From the NCBI GenBank assembly GCA_016194985.1, contig JACQAK010000144.1, positions 1 through 57,296 of the forward strand: a DNA stretch of 57,296 nucleotides, given 5' to 3'. This document shows positions 24,406 through 31,752 of this stretch, in pieces; within the stretch, counting starts at the first letter, position 1, and each line of letters begins with the position of its first letter. Under the pieces are notes generated by a model. It was not told the origin of the DNA. It saw only the letters and a list, made by a program, of their open reading frames with translations, and ran no database searches. The position numbers were made by a program, and so were the translations under genes. This DNA comes from Bacteroidota bacterium (GTDB lineage Bacteria > Bacteroidota > Bacteroidia > B-17B0 > Aurantibacillaceae).

Positions 24406-24588
24406 TTAAATCCAATACAAGCCTTCAAATACCGACCATGGCTGTTTAGTTCCGTTATCCAGTTTATTTTGTCGATCTCTATCGGATGTTTCTTTACCAG
24501 CGTCTTTCACTTCTGAATGCTCGCGTGATGGCCTTATGCTTTCTTTGCAATAGCACACCGTGTTTGTTTTAGTATCCTGATCTTTCAT
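24406..24588 (-). CDS. Small hydrophilic protein with CYC motif
   Basis: A 60-residue charged protein with a CYC pair near the N-terminus (NTVCYCKESI) and a C-terminal KQPWSVFEGLYWI. No family recognised. It lies directly after an operator-like repeat (24617-24643) and before the HCEFC micro-gene. The shared orientation with the ArsR gene at 24760 and the Cys motif suggest a metal- or thiol-stress role; that is inference. It could be a chance frame. Confidence 0.45.
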   Translation of the reverse strand: MKDQDTKTNTVCYCKESIRPSREHSEVKDAGKETSDRDRQNKLDNGTKQPWSVFEGLYWI

Positions 24589-24616
24589 AACATGATGGGT
24601 TGATGGTTTAAATTAT

Positions 24617-24643
24617 CTATATATTCAAATATTTCGATTTATT
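24617..24643. promoter_or_regulatory. ArsR-type operator, proximal to the micro-genes
   Basis: Contains ATATTCAAATATTTCGATTTAT, 22 of 24 positions identical to the site at 24721-24746 when ATATAT is included. Lies 29 bp upstream of the micro-gene start at 24588. Confidence 0.55.
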
Positions 24644-24717
24644 TTCCCAAATGCTTATGCTCGATTATTTTGTTTTTCATAAGTAATTTGGGATTTGATC
24701 ACAAAGAACTGCTATTA

Positions 24718-24750
24718 AATCGATATATCCAAATATTTCGATATATAAAT
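24718..24750. promoter_or_regulatory. ArsR-type operator between arsR-like gene and micro-genes
   Basis: Contains ATATATCCAAATATTTCG followed by ATATAT, flanked by ATCGATATAT, so CGATATAT half-sites are repeated around the CAAATATTT core. A weaker related stretch (AAATTTATCGATTTAT) lies at 25054-25069, next to the ArsR start codon. Confidence 0.6.
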
Positions 24751-24759
24751 TAAATTTTT

Positions 24760-25047
24760 TTAACAACCGAAGCTGTTTAAATACTTTATATAAGATGCAA
24801 ATACCTCTTTGTTTACCTGATAGCTGGCGTTCCTGCCGTCTTTTTCAGCAATTAACAAATCCGCATCAATCAATTGTTTCACATGATGTGAAATAGTGGA
24901 TTGTGATAATTCAAACTTATCAATAATAGTGGCGCATTGTAAGGCACACTTTTCTTTATTGATCAGTTCCATAATTTTCAGGCGGTAAGGATCGCCCAAT
25001 GCCTTTGATATTTTTTCAATCTTCTTCAGGTCTAACTTCGTATTCAT
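24760..25047 (-). CDS. ArsR/SmtB family regulator with Cys pair
   Basis: A 95-residue winged-helix repressor: KALGDPYRLKIMELINKEKCALQCATIIDKFELSQSTISHHVKQLIDADLLI. Cysteines C34 and C38 lie at the start of helix 3 and C95 ends the protein, so a thiolate metal or metalloid site is likely but differs from the CxC of the ars-island ArsR. It is divergent from ltrA, and two copies of a long AT-rich operator-like sequence lie downstream before two micro-genes. Confidence 0.9.
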   Translation of the reverse strand: MNTKLDLKKIEKISKALGDPYRLKIMELINKEKCALQCATIIDKFELSQSTISHHVKQLIDADLLIAEKDGRNASYQVNKEVFASYIKYLNSFGC

Positions 25048-25127
25048 GGATGCAAATTTATCGATTTATTTATCATCCCTCATGTTAAAATCACAAAAAA
25101 CAATCATTTCCTTTTTAAGGCATTTGC

Positions 25128-25153
25128 TATCTTTATCCTGTTTGTTTAAACAA
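25128..25153 (+). promoter_or_regulatory. -7-like box and palindrome before ltrA
   Basis: TATCTTTA (25128-25135) resembles TAnnTTTG and is followed by a perfect 12-bp palindrome TTGTTTAAACAA (25142-25153), 7 nt before the ATG. Confidence 0.35.
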
Positions 25154-25159
25154 CATTAA

Positions 25160-26359
25160 ATGGCAAAGCATTATAATATTTGGTGGGGGCCTCCTAAAAA
25201 ATTCTCCACAGAGTTCGAAGAACGAAAAATAAGCTGGCTCGAGCTTTTTTACGATCTGGTGTATGTTATTGTTATTTCCAAAATAACCCACCGCTTGGCG
25301 CATCATCAGGAATGGATTGATATTGTTGATTATGCCTATTTGTTTGCTATGACTTTTTGGGGTTGGTATAACGGTAGCCAATATCACGACTTACATGGTT
25401 CTCCCGGCATCCGCACCCGGTTTATGACGCTTTGGCAAATGGTAGCTGTAGGTGCTCTGGCCGTTACGTTGGATAGCCCTGCGGAAAATATGGTTCAGTA
25501 TACAACCATCAGTATTTTGGTTTTACAATTATTTATTACCTATCTGTGGTGGAGCGTAGGCATTTACGACAAAGAACACCGTCAACTCAATATGCCTTAT
25601 TCGGTTTGTTATATTGCAGCATTCCTGCTTCTGATGATCACATTATATATTCCTCAACCCCATAAACGAATTGTATTCTGGATCGCGCTTGTTTTAAATT
25701 ATGCTCCTTCCTTTTTTACCGCATTTCGCTTAAAAGAAAAAAGAGCCGAATTTACACTGTCATCCAGTATGACCGAACGATTAGGCCTGTTAACCATTAT
25801 TGTTTTTGGAGAAGCCATCCTCGGCGTTATTAATGGCATTGGTCAACTCTCAGATCTCAACATGCACACATGGATTTCTTTTGGACTGGGTATATTAATT
25901 GTATTTGCGCTATGGTGGATCTTCTTTTCCCTGATTGCAGACAGAAACAGTAAAAAGGGGATGCTGGCAGGAAGCACCATGTCTCTGGTGTATATTCCAA
26001 CATTGGCCTCTCTCGGGATGGTTGGAGCAGCATTTCCGGCTTTATTGAAAACTGCCGGGCAACAGGCCGATTACAATATCCATGCTTTACAAATCATCTA
26101 CGGCGTAAGCATTGCTCTCTTTCTTTCATCCATCGTCATCATCAGCCGTTTTTTGATCTATCCAAAAGAATATGAGCGTCCGAAACGCTTGTTGCAGCCC
26201 TTGCTCATAGCAGTGGGGATGCTGAATATCCTATTGGTTCTGTTTTTCCCGGCATTATCTGTTATTCCCTACCTTCTTTGTGTATTTATAAGCCTCCTTT
26301 TTATCATTATTGTTATTACGCGAAGCTGGTTTCGGGTCGAACTGAGCCACCTGGCATAA
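25160..26359 (+). CDS. ltrA: Low temperature requirement protein LtrA family
   Basis: A 399-residue membrane protein with about ten to eleven hydrophobic helices. The N-terminal signature KISWLELFYDLVYVIVISKITHRLAHH, then MTFWGWYNGSQYHDLHGS and the middle SMTERLGLLTIIVFGEAILGVI, match the LtrA family. The family name comes from a Listeria growth phenotype; molecular function is unknown. The gene is divergent from an ArsR/SmtB-type regulator and could be its target. Confidence 0.9.
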   Translation: MAKHYNIWWGPPKKFSTEFEERKISWLELFYDLVYVIVISKITHRLAHHQEWIDIVDYAYLFAMTFWGWYNGSQYHDLHGSPGIRTRFMTLWQMVAVGALAVTLDSPAENMVQYTTISILVLQLFITYLWWSVGIYDKEHRQLNMPYSVCYIAAFLLLMITLYIPQPHKRIVFWIALVLNYAPSFFTAFRLKEKRAEFTLSSSMTERLGLLTIIVFGEAILGVINGIGQLSDLNMHTWISFGLGILIVFALWWIFFSLIADRNSKKGMLAGSTMSLVYIPTLASLGMVGAAFPALLKTAGQQADYNIHALQIIYGVSIALFLSSIVIISRFLIYPKEYERPKRLLQPLLIAVGMLNILLVLFFPALSVIPYLLCVFISLLFIIIVITRSWFRVELSHLA

Positions 26360-26426
26360 ATACCTCTGTTTATTATGGTATATCTGAAACAAAAAAAATC
26401 CTTTTTCGTATAAAGAGGAAACATCC

Positions 26427-26476
26427 GATGAATGTATTGAAAGATCTTACAGATGAATGTATTGAAAGATCTTACA
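26427..26476. repeat. Perfect 25-bp tandem duplication
   Basis: Positions 26427-26451 and 26452-26476 are identical (starting GATGAATGTATTG and ending AGATCTTACA). It lies just before a -7-like box (TACATTTG, 26473-26480) of the universal stress protein gene. Confidence 0.9.
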
Positions 26477-26480
26477 TTTG
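26473..26480 (+). promoter_or_regulatory. -7 box (TACATTTG) of the universal stress protein gene
   Basis: Exact TAnnTTTG match, 41 nt before the ATG at 26522. It is created at the end of the second copy of the 25-bp tandem repeat; the first copy reads TACAGATG instead. Confidence 0.45.
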
Positions 26481-26521
26481 ATGTTTAATCCACTATTATA
26501 CACATCCATACTTACCACGTC

Positions 26522-27352
26522 ATGAACAAGATTTTAATCCCCTGCGACTTTTCCGATACATCTGAGAATGCGCTCAATTATGCCGTAGAACTTGCCAAAT
26601 ATTTAAACTACGATTTAGTATTGCTGCATGTGAATCAAATTCCGGCAATGAACTCGGAGTTTGGAATTACCTCATACGAAATAGCGGATGCCATTCCTAA
26701 TAGCCAGGAATCATTGAAAGAGCTGGCAGATAAGATCTTACAAAATGAACCCCTCATTTCCGGTGTTACCTATTATTCCGAAATTGGTAATGCAACAGAT
26801 ACTATTATCGATTACGCTAAAAGAAATGACATTGCTATAATTGTGATGGGCATTAGTGGCCATGGTAATAAACTCATGAAAGCCTTTTTGGGAAGTACAG
26901 CCGTTAATGTATCCAAAAAAACAGAAACCCCTTTAATTATTGTTCCCCCCGACGTTAAGTACAAAAAAAACCAAAACATTGCTTATGCCTGTGATTATGA
27001 CGAACATATAGAAAGTAATTTGTCGCTTATTCAGGTAAGATATATCAATATGCTTTTAGGCGCCAACTTACATGTATTACATGTAGTTCCCGAAAACCAT
27101 CATTTGAATACAAAAGAATCACATCTCGATTCTTACGTTGAACACTCTCTTGAAAATGCCGCTCATAAAACATATATCATTACTGATAATAATGTGAGTG
27201 AAGGCTTATTATCCTTTATAGAAAATCATGACATTGATTTGATAGTTATAGAACCAAAAAAACATTCTATCTTTCATAATATCTTTTATCCAAGTGTTAC
27301 AAATGAAGTTGCTTTTTTTAGCCCCGTTCCAGTATTAACTATTCACGGCTAA
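26522..27352 (+). CDS. Universal stress protein, two UspA domains
   Basis: A 276-residue tandem UspA protein. Domain 1 (about 1-140) starts KILIPCDFSDTSENALNYAVELAK and has the ATP-binding pattern GISGHGNKLMKAFLGSTAVN followed by PLIIVPP. Domain 2 (about 150-275) starts QNIAYACDYDEHIESNLS and ends PVPVLTIHG, but its nucleotide motif is degraded (SIFHNIFYPSVTNEVA). This one-good, one-degenerate arrangement is common in Bacteroidota. Cytoplasmic; role in general stress. Confidence 0.92.
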   Translation: MNKILIPCDFSDTSENALNYAVELAKYLNYDLVLLHVNQIPAMNSEFGITSYEIADAIPNSQESLKELADKILQNEPLISGVTYYSEIGNATDTIIDYAKRNDIAIIVMGISGHGNKLMKAFLGSTAVNVSKKTETPLIIVPPDVKYKKNQNIAYACDYDEHIESNLSLIQVRYINMLLGANLHVLHVVPENHHLNTKESHLDSYVEHSLENAAHKTYIITDNNVSEGLLSFIENHDIDLIVIEPKKHSIFHNIFYPSVTNEVAFFSPVPVLTIHG

Positions 27353-27413
27353 ACGATTGTTATTTTTTTCTGTTACTTTTTTTGACTTTATTCCTTATAG
27401 TTAAAAAAAGTGT

Positions 27414-28289
27414 ATGAGAATTTACAAAACGTGGTTTCTGGTGTTTGTGATCACATTACAAACACTATCCTGCAAAAAAGTGGAGCAACTTCAGGAAAAA
27501 GTATTAGATCCTGATAAAAAGCAAACCCTTTACGATGTTCCTTACGGCGATCATATAAGAAACAATATGGACATTGCCTTACCAAAGAACAGAACAACCA
27601 ATACACCGGTGGTTATTTTTATTCATGGAGGCGCCTGGGTAATGGGACAAAAAGGAGTCTTTCTGAAAGAAATTGATATGTTTGCGGATGCGGGATTTGC
27701 CTGTGCAACGATTAACTATCGCTTCGCTTCTGAAATTAATCATCTCCATCATACCGAATTAATGCAGGACATCCGAAAAGCGGTAGATTATATTGCTTCC
27801 AAATCGGAAAAGTGGCAGGTATCTCCAAACAATTTTGGGTTAGTAGGTCAAAGTGCCGGAGGACATTTATCTATGATGGCTGCTTATACTTACAATCCTG
27901 ACCATATCATCAAAGCCTGTGCCTCCTGGGCAGGGCCAGTAAATTTTACAGATGCTGAGCAACTGGCTATTAACGGCGCTCACCAGATATTTGAAGTGTA
28001 TGTTGGTTGTTCGTTACATTCGCATCAGGATACCGTGTCATACAAAGCTTCCAGTCCCTACTGGAATACACAGAATGCCGTACCCACATTACTGATTCAC
28101 GGCACCAACGATATTGGAGTTCCATACTCTAATCTTCCTGTATTTAAAGAACAATTAGACGCTTCAGGAATAAAAAATTCTTTTGTAACCTTTGATAGCG
28201 AAGGACATTTATGGTATGGCAGCAAATTAAATGAGGCCCGGAACTTAACGCTGGATTGGTTTAAACAAGAATTGTACAACACTAATTAA
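27414..28289 (+). CDS. Alpha/beta-hydrolase (BD-FAE/esterase-type) lipoprotein
   Basis: A 291-residue secreted esterase-like protein. A lipobox TLSC (C20) directs lipidation. The hydrolase elements are HGGAW (71-75, oxyanion hole), nucleophile S147 in GQSAGG, acid D233 in HGTNDIGVP and H265 in SEGHLW. This is the carboxylesterase or feruloyl-esterase-like branch; the substrate is unknown. It stands alone. Confidence 0.9.
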   Translation: MRIYKTWFLVFVITLQTLSCKKVEQLQEKVLDPDKKQTLYDVPYGDHIRNNMDIALPKNRTTNTPVVIFIHGGAWVMGQKGVFLKEIDMFADAGFACATINYRFASEINHLHHTELMQDIRKAVDYIASKSEKWQVSPNNFGLVGQSAGGHLSMMAAYTYNPDHIIKACASWAGPVNFTDAEQLAINGAHQIFEVYVGCSLHSHQDTVSYKASSPYWNTQNAVPTLLIHGTNDIGVPYSNLPVFKEQLDASGIKNSFVTFDSEGHLWYGSKLNEARNLTLDWFKQELYNTN

Positions 28290-28366
28290 TAAGTTTTTGG
28301 GCATAGCGGAAACAAACCGAAATATTTCAGGATACCTCTCCACTATGTCGGAAGTACAAAAAACAA

Positions 28367-28792
28367 TTACTTCTCCAGATACTCTTTTAGTGATGTTCCG
28401 ATAATCGTATTCCAACCGGCTTCAAAATTTTCTTTAGCGAAATCTTTATTAGCAGATGGGAATGTATGGAGCCCTTCGTGTGTTAATTTTAAGCGTGTTG
28501 AGCTGCCCTCTTCAAACAATTCAAATGTTACAACCGAATAACCCTCATAGCCAACATAGCTCCAGCTATATGCCAGTTTTCTGTTTTCAATAACTTCTAC
28601 TATTTCACAATGATGGGTATACATCCTGTCTTCAGGTCCACCTTCAAATTCAAATGTAAACCCAACTTCCGGTTTAAATTCAGCCAGATCAAAATACCAT
28701 TGCTTCATGTGATCTTTATCGGAAATGGCTTTCCAGACAAGCGCTATAGGCGCAGAATAGATTCGTTCTATAACAAACGGCTGTGACGTCAT
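28367..28792 (-). CDS. SRPBCC (AHSA1-like) protein, third of module 2
   Basis: A 141-residue START-like protein: FVIERIYSAPIALVWKAISDKDHMKQWYFDLAEF, then GPEDRMYTHHCEIVEVIENRKLAYSWSY and VTFELFEEGSSTRLKLTHEGL. It is the last gene of an ArsR-SRPBCC-SRPBCC-SRPBCC operon (10 nt after the previous one). Ligand unknown. Confidence 0.9.
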   Translation of the reverse strand: MTSQPFVIERIYSAPIALVWKAISDKDHMKQWYFDLAEFKPEVGFTFEFEGGPEDRMYTHHCEIVEVIENRKLAYSWSYVGYEGYSVVTFELFEEGSSTRLKLTHEGLHTFPSANKDFAKENFEAGWNTIIGTSLKEYLEK

Positions 28793-28802
28793 GATTTTTA
28801 AT

Positions 28803-29255
28803 TTAGTGTTTCGTTAAATAGTCTTCCAGTCGGGTGATATTTTGTTTCAAGCCCTCGTCTGCTTTAAACACTTTGATCACTTGTTCCAGTTGTTCAGCCG
28901 ATTCAAATAACATGTGCCAGTGAAGTGTGGTTTGTTTGTTTTTGGCCGTAAAGGTGATCGTGGTTGTATGCTTTGGGGTACTCACATGCTCAAATACAAT
29001 ACGTTGATGTTTGACAACTTCTTTAAAGGTATTTTTATTTTTATAATCTGTTCCATCAGGTCCATGCATAACAAACTCCCATATGCCACCCGGTTTTACT
29101 TCCATTGTATCAATGGTATTGGTAAATCCGTTGGGGCCCCACCAGTTTTTAATATGCTCAGGATTAGTAAATACTTCCCACACCAATTCGACAGGAGCAT
29201 TTAACAAGCGGGTAATTACCAATTCGCGGTTTGTAGTATGATTCTGCTGATTCAT
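28803..29255 (-). CDS. SRPBCC (AHSA1-like) protein, second of module 2
   Basis: A 150-residue START-like protein: LVITRLLNAPVELVWEVFTNPEHIKNWWGPNGF, then VKPGGIWEFVMHGPDGTDY and LHWHMLFESAEQLEQVIKVF. It is more similar to the gene at 29269 than to the third copy. It begins 13 nt after that gene, consistent with a tandem duplication. Confidence 0.9.
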   Translation of the reverse strand: MNQQNHTTNRELVITRLLNAPVELVWEVFTNPEHIKNWWGPNGFTNTIDTMEVKPGGIWEFVMHGPDGTDYKNKNTFKEVVKHQRIVFEHVSTPKHTTTITFTAKNKQTTLHWHMLFESAEQLEQVIKVFKADEGLKQNITRLEDYLTKH

Positions 29256-29268
29256 GATCTTTGATTTT

Positions 29269-29775
29269 TTATGATTGAAGTTTTAATAAATAAGATTCCA
29301 ACTGATTGAATGTGCCATTGAATCCCTGATTCATATTATCTTTCATCGCACTGAAGAAATCGTTTTCTTCTTCTGTAGCATTATAAGGAGTGCCTTTCAT
29401 TGTTAAGATTGTTTTTCCGGCCTTTTCTGTAAATGTCCACGTATTCAACACTTCTACAGGGAATAAGGGAGAAAAAGGAGCTCTGATAACGTTACCGTCC
29501 TTATCGGCAAAACCATTAGTAAAGACAAGCTTTTCGTTTACCTCAACTTCTCTATAATTAAATACACCAAACATTTCAGTCCCATTTTCCAGTGTCATGG
29601 AATAATGAAATTTACCTCCCGAACGAACATCTAATGTTATTACTTCCAATTTAAACCCTACCGGTCCCCACCAGTGAGCTAAATGTTTGGCCTCTGTAAA
29701 TACCTTAAATACCAATTCTTTTGGCGCGTTAAATTCGCGCGTAATAATAAGCTCCTTAGCGTTTTTTGATTCCAT
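29269..29775 (-). CDS. SRPBCC (AHSA1-like) protein, first of module 2
   Basis: A 168-residue START-like protein: LIITREFNAPKELVFKVFTEAKHLAHWWGPVGF, then VRSGGKFHYSMTLENGTEMFGVFNYREVEVNEKLVF and a C-terminal DNMNQGFNGTFNQLESYL. The WWGP motif marks the AHSA1 sub-family. It overlaps the upstream ArsR gene by 20 nt. Confidence 0.9.
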   Translation of the reverse strand: MESKNAKELIITREFNAPKELVFKVFTEAKHLAHWWGPVGFKLEVITLDVRSGGKFHYSMTLENGTEMFGVFNYREVEVNEKLVFTNGFADKDGNVIRAPFSPLFPVEVLNTWTFTEKAGKTILTMKGTPYNATEEENDFFSAMKDNMNQGFNGTFNQLESYLLKLQS

Positions 29776-30127
29776 GTTTTTTCTTTTTTGACGTTATTGT
29801 TTTGGTTGGTTTTTTTTGAAGTTCATTTAAATATAGTTCCAAGGCATCGAGCTTAGTTGTCCAGAATTGACGATACTGCTCTACCCAATCCGATACTTCA
29901 TTTAATTTTTCCAGTTTGGCTTCACAGTATCGTTCACGGCCACTTTGTTCAATAGTGATCAACCCACATTCGGTTAAAATTTTAATGTGTTTTGAAATGG
30001 CAGGGCGACTTACATCAAAATGTTCGGCCACACCATTTAAGGTTAATCGTTTTTGTGCAATTAAATGAATAATAGCTCTTCTGTTCGGGTCGGCTATTGC
30101 CTGAAATACATCTCTTCTGATTTCCAT
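29756..30127 (-). CDS. ArsR family regulator of an SRPBCC module (module 2)
   Basis: A 123-residue winged-helix repressor starting [23 protein letters not shown] with recognition helix RPAISKHIKILTECGLI, without metal-binding cysteines, and a lysine-rich tail (KPTKTITSKKKKHGIKKR). It is closely related to the ArsR at 7738 ([11 protein letters not shown] identical) and, like it, precedes SRPBCC genes. The twin operators just upstream have the same sequence pattern and spacing as in module 1. Confidence 0.92.
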   Translation of the reverse strand: MEIRRDVFQAIADPNRRAIIHLIAQKRLTLNGVAEHFDVSRPAISKHIKILTECGLITIEQSGRERYCEAKLEKLNEVSDWVEQYRQFWTTKLDALELYLNELQKKPTKTITSKKKKHGIKKR

Positions 30128-30129
30128 CT

Positions 30130-30171
30130 GTAACTATTTGGTTACAAATATAAATGTAACCATTTGATTAC
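30130..30171 (-). promoter_or_regulatory. Twin operators and -7 box of ArsR-SRPBCC module 2
   Basis: GTAACTATTTGGTTAC (30130-30145) and GTAACCATTTGATTAC (30156-30171) lie 26 bp apart, with the minus-strand -7 box TATATTTG (30145-30152) between them, 17 nt before the ArsR start codon. This repeats the layout of 7693-7734 in reverse orientation. The outer site is 23 bp from the -7 box of alkB. Confidence 0.75.
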
Positions 30172-30194
30172 GCAAATTTATTTTACAATTTTTA

Positions 30195-30202
30195 TACATT
30201 TG
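30195..30202 (+). promoter_or_regulatory. -7 box (TACATTTG) of the AlkB gene
   Basis: Exact TAnnTTTG match ending 6 nt before the ATG at 30209, which predicts a leaderless or nearly leaderless transcript. Confidence 0.55.
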
Positions 30203-30208
30203 CCAAAG

Positions 30209-30811
30209 ATGGATCTCTTTAGCGATAATCAAATTACCAATATTTTGCCGTATGGCGGAACCGTTTTATACTATGGAATGATTATTCCTTTGGCAGAAGC
30301 GAACCGGTATTTTAATGAATTATATAATACGATTGAGTGGAGAAACGACGAGGCGGTGATTTTCGGGAAACACATCATCACCAACAGAAAAGTAGGCTGG
30401 TATGGCGACAAGCCCTATCAGTATACGTATTCCAATACTACCAAAAAAGCATTGCCATGGACAAAGGAATTGCTATTGTTGAAACAATTAGCCGAAGAAA
30501 AAACAGAAGCCTCTTATAATTCCTGCTTATTGAATCTGTATCACGATGGAAACGAAGGCATGGCCTGGCACAGCGACGGGGAAAAGATGTTACAAAAAAA
30601 CGGCGCCATTGCTTCATTTACATTTGGAGCGGAACGCAAATTTTCCTTTAAACATAAAGAAACCAAAGAAAGTACGTCTCTGATTTTAGAACATGGCAGT
30701 TTACTGGTGATGAAGGATGAAACCCAAAGCAACTGGTTACACCGCTTGCCTCCGAGTACCCTGATTAAACGCCCAAGAATCAATCTCACGTTCAGAACCA
30801 TTGTAGAATAA
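30209..30811 (+). CDS. alkB: AlkB-like alpha-ketoglutarate-dependent dioxygenase
   Basis: A 200-residue Fe(II)/2-oxoglutarate oxygenase. The metal triad is H121-x-D123 (GMAWHSDGEKML) and H178 (NWLHRLP), and the 2-oxoglutarate arginine pattern R190-x5-R196 lies in RPRINLTFR. NLYHDGNEGMAWHSD is the pattern of the ALKBH2/3-like bacterial branch that demethylates DNA or RNA bases. The ATG at 30209 fits both the family N-terminus and the promoter; a GTG/ATG further upstream overlaps the -7 box. Confidence 0.92.
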   Translation: MDLFSDNQITNILPYGGTVLYYGMIIPLAEANRYFNELYNTIEWRNDEAVIFGKHIITNRKVGWYGDKPYQYTYSNTTKKALPWTKELLLLKQLAEEKTEASYNSCLLNLYHDGNEGMAWHSDGEKMLQKNGAIASFTFGAERKFSFKHKETKESTSLILEHGSLLVMKDETQSNWLHRLPPSTLIKRPRINLTFRTIVE

Positions 30812-30988
30812 AGATTCTTAGTTAATCATTGCAGCTAGTGTACTCTTTTCTGCTGTAATCCTTCAGGACAAAACTACCATTTTATTTCCCGTAAATTTAG
30901 AACAATTCCAAATAAGCTGAATTTGGTCTGTTTGTAAACCTAATTGGGCTTAATCTTGTTATTAAGTTGATAAAAGCATGAAATTTTA

Positions 30989-31019
30989 TTGGATTAAATG
31001 CTTCACAATTATACATTTG
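30989..31019 (+). promoter_or_regulatory. Promoter of the sdh operon
   Basis: TTG (30989-30991), then 20 bp, then TACATTTG (31012-31019): a full match to the Bacteroidota promoter (TTG-N19..21-TAnnTTTG). It leaves a leader of about 22 nt before the sdhC ATG. It is the best promoter in the window. Confidence 0.75.
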
Positions 31020-31047
31020 CCATGTAAAATTAAACACATTATCTCTT

Positions 31048-31722
31048 ATGAGTAAAGGATTCTTAAAAACATCGATTGGAAAAAAAGTAGTGATGGGCCT
31101 TACAGGTTTATTTCTTATTTCTTTCCTTGTAGTACATTGCTTCATTAACAGCCTTATCTTTTTTAATGATGGTGGCTTAACCTTTAACATTGGTGCCGAT
31201 TTTATGGCCCACAACTGGATCATCCGCGCCGGCGAATTGGTATTGTTTGCAGGACTCTTGATTCATATTTTTCAGGCCCTGATCCTAACTTTAGAAAATA
31301 AAAAAGCCCGTCCTGTTGCATACGCTAAAGTAGATGGGGCTGCTAACTCTTCATGGTATAGCCGCTCAATGGGTTTATTAGGAACGTTATTGTTGATTTT
31401 CTTAATTATCCACTTAACCCATTTCTGGGTAAAATCACGTTTCACCGGCTTACCGGGCGAAGATGCCAATGGTAATGAGAATTTATATGCTGTTATGCAA
31501 ACTACCTTTCAAATGCTTTGGGTAGTAGTGGTATATGCCTTATCTATGATCTCATTGGCATACCATTTATTACATGGCTTTCAATCTGCCTTCCAGACTT
31601 TAGGGTTAAATCACAAAACCTATACGCCTATTATTAAAAAAGCAGGTATTGCATTTTCCATCATCATTCCATTCATCTTTGCATTAATGCCAATATTAAT
31701 GTACGTAGGTGTTATCAAATAA
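31048..31722 (+). CDS. sdhC: Succinate dehydrogenase cytochrome b subunit
   Basis: A 224-residue membrane anchor with five hydrophobic helices and heme-ligand histidines in VVHCFINSLIFF, LIHIFQALI, LIIHLTHFW and AYHLLHGFQSAF. This is the single-subunit, di-heme type B anchor of Bacteroidota (no sdhD). It carries electrons from SdhB to menaquinone. First gene of sdhC-sdhA-(insert)-sdhB; the gap to sdhA is 30 nt. Confidence 0.95.
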   Translation: MSKGFLKTSIGKKVVMGLTGLFLISFLVVHCFINSLIFFNDGGLTFNIGADFMAHNWIIRAGELVLFAGLLIHIFQALILTLENKKARPVAYAKVDGAANSSWYSRSMGLLGTLLLIFLIIHLTHFWVKSRFTGLPGEDANGNENLYAVMQTTFQMLWVVVVYALSMISLAYHLLHGFQSAFQTLGLNHKTYTPIIKKAGIAFSIIIPFIFALMPILMYVGVIK

Positions 31723-31752
31723 TTTAAAAAATTACATTCTTAATTTTTCGAT

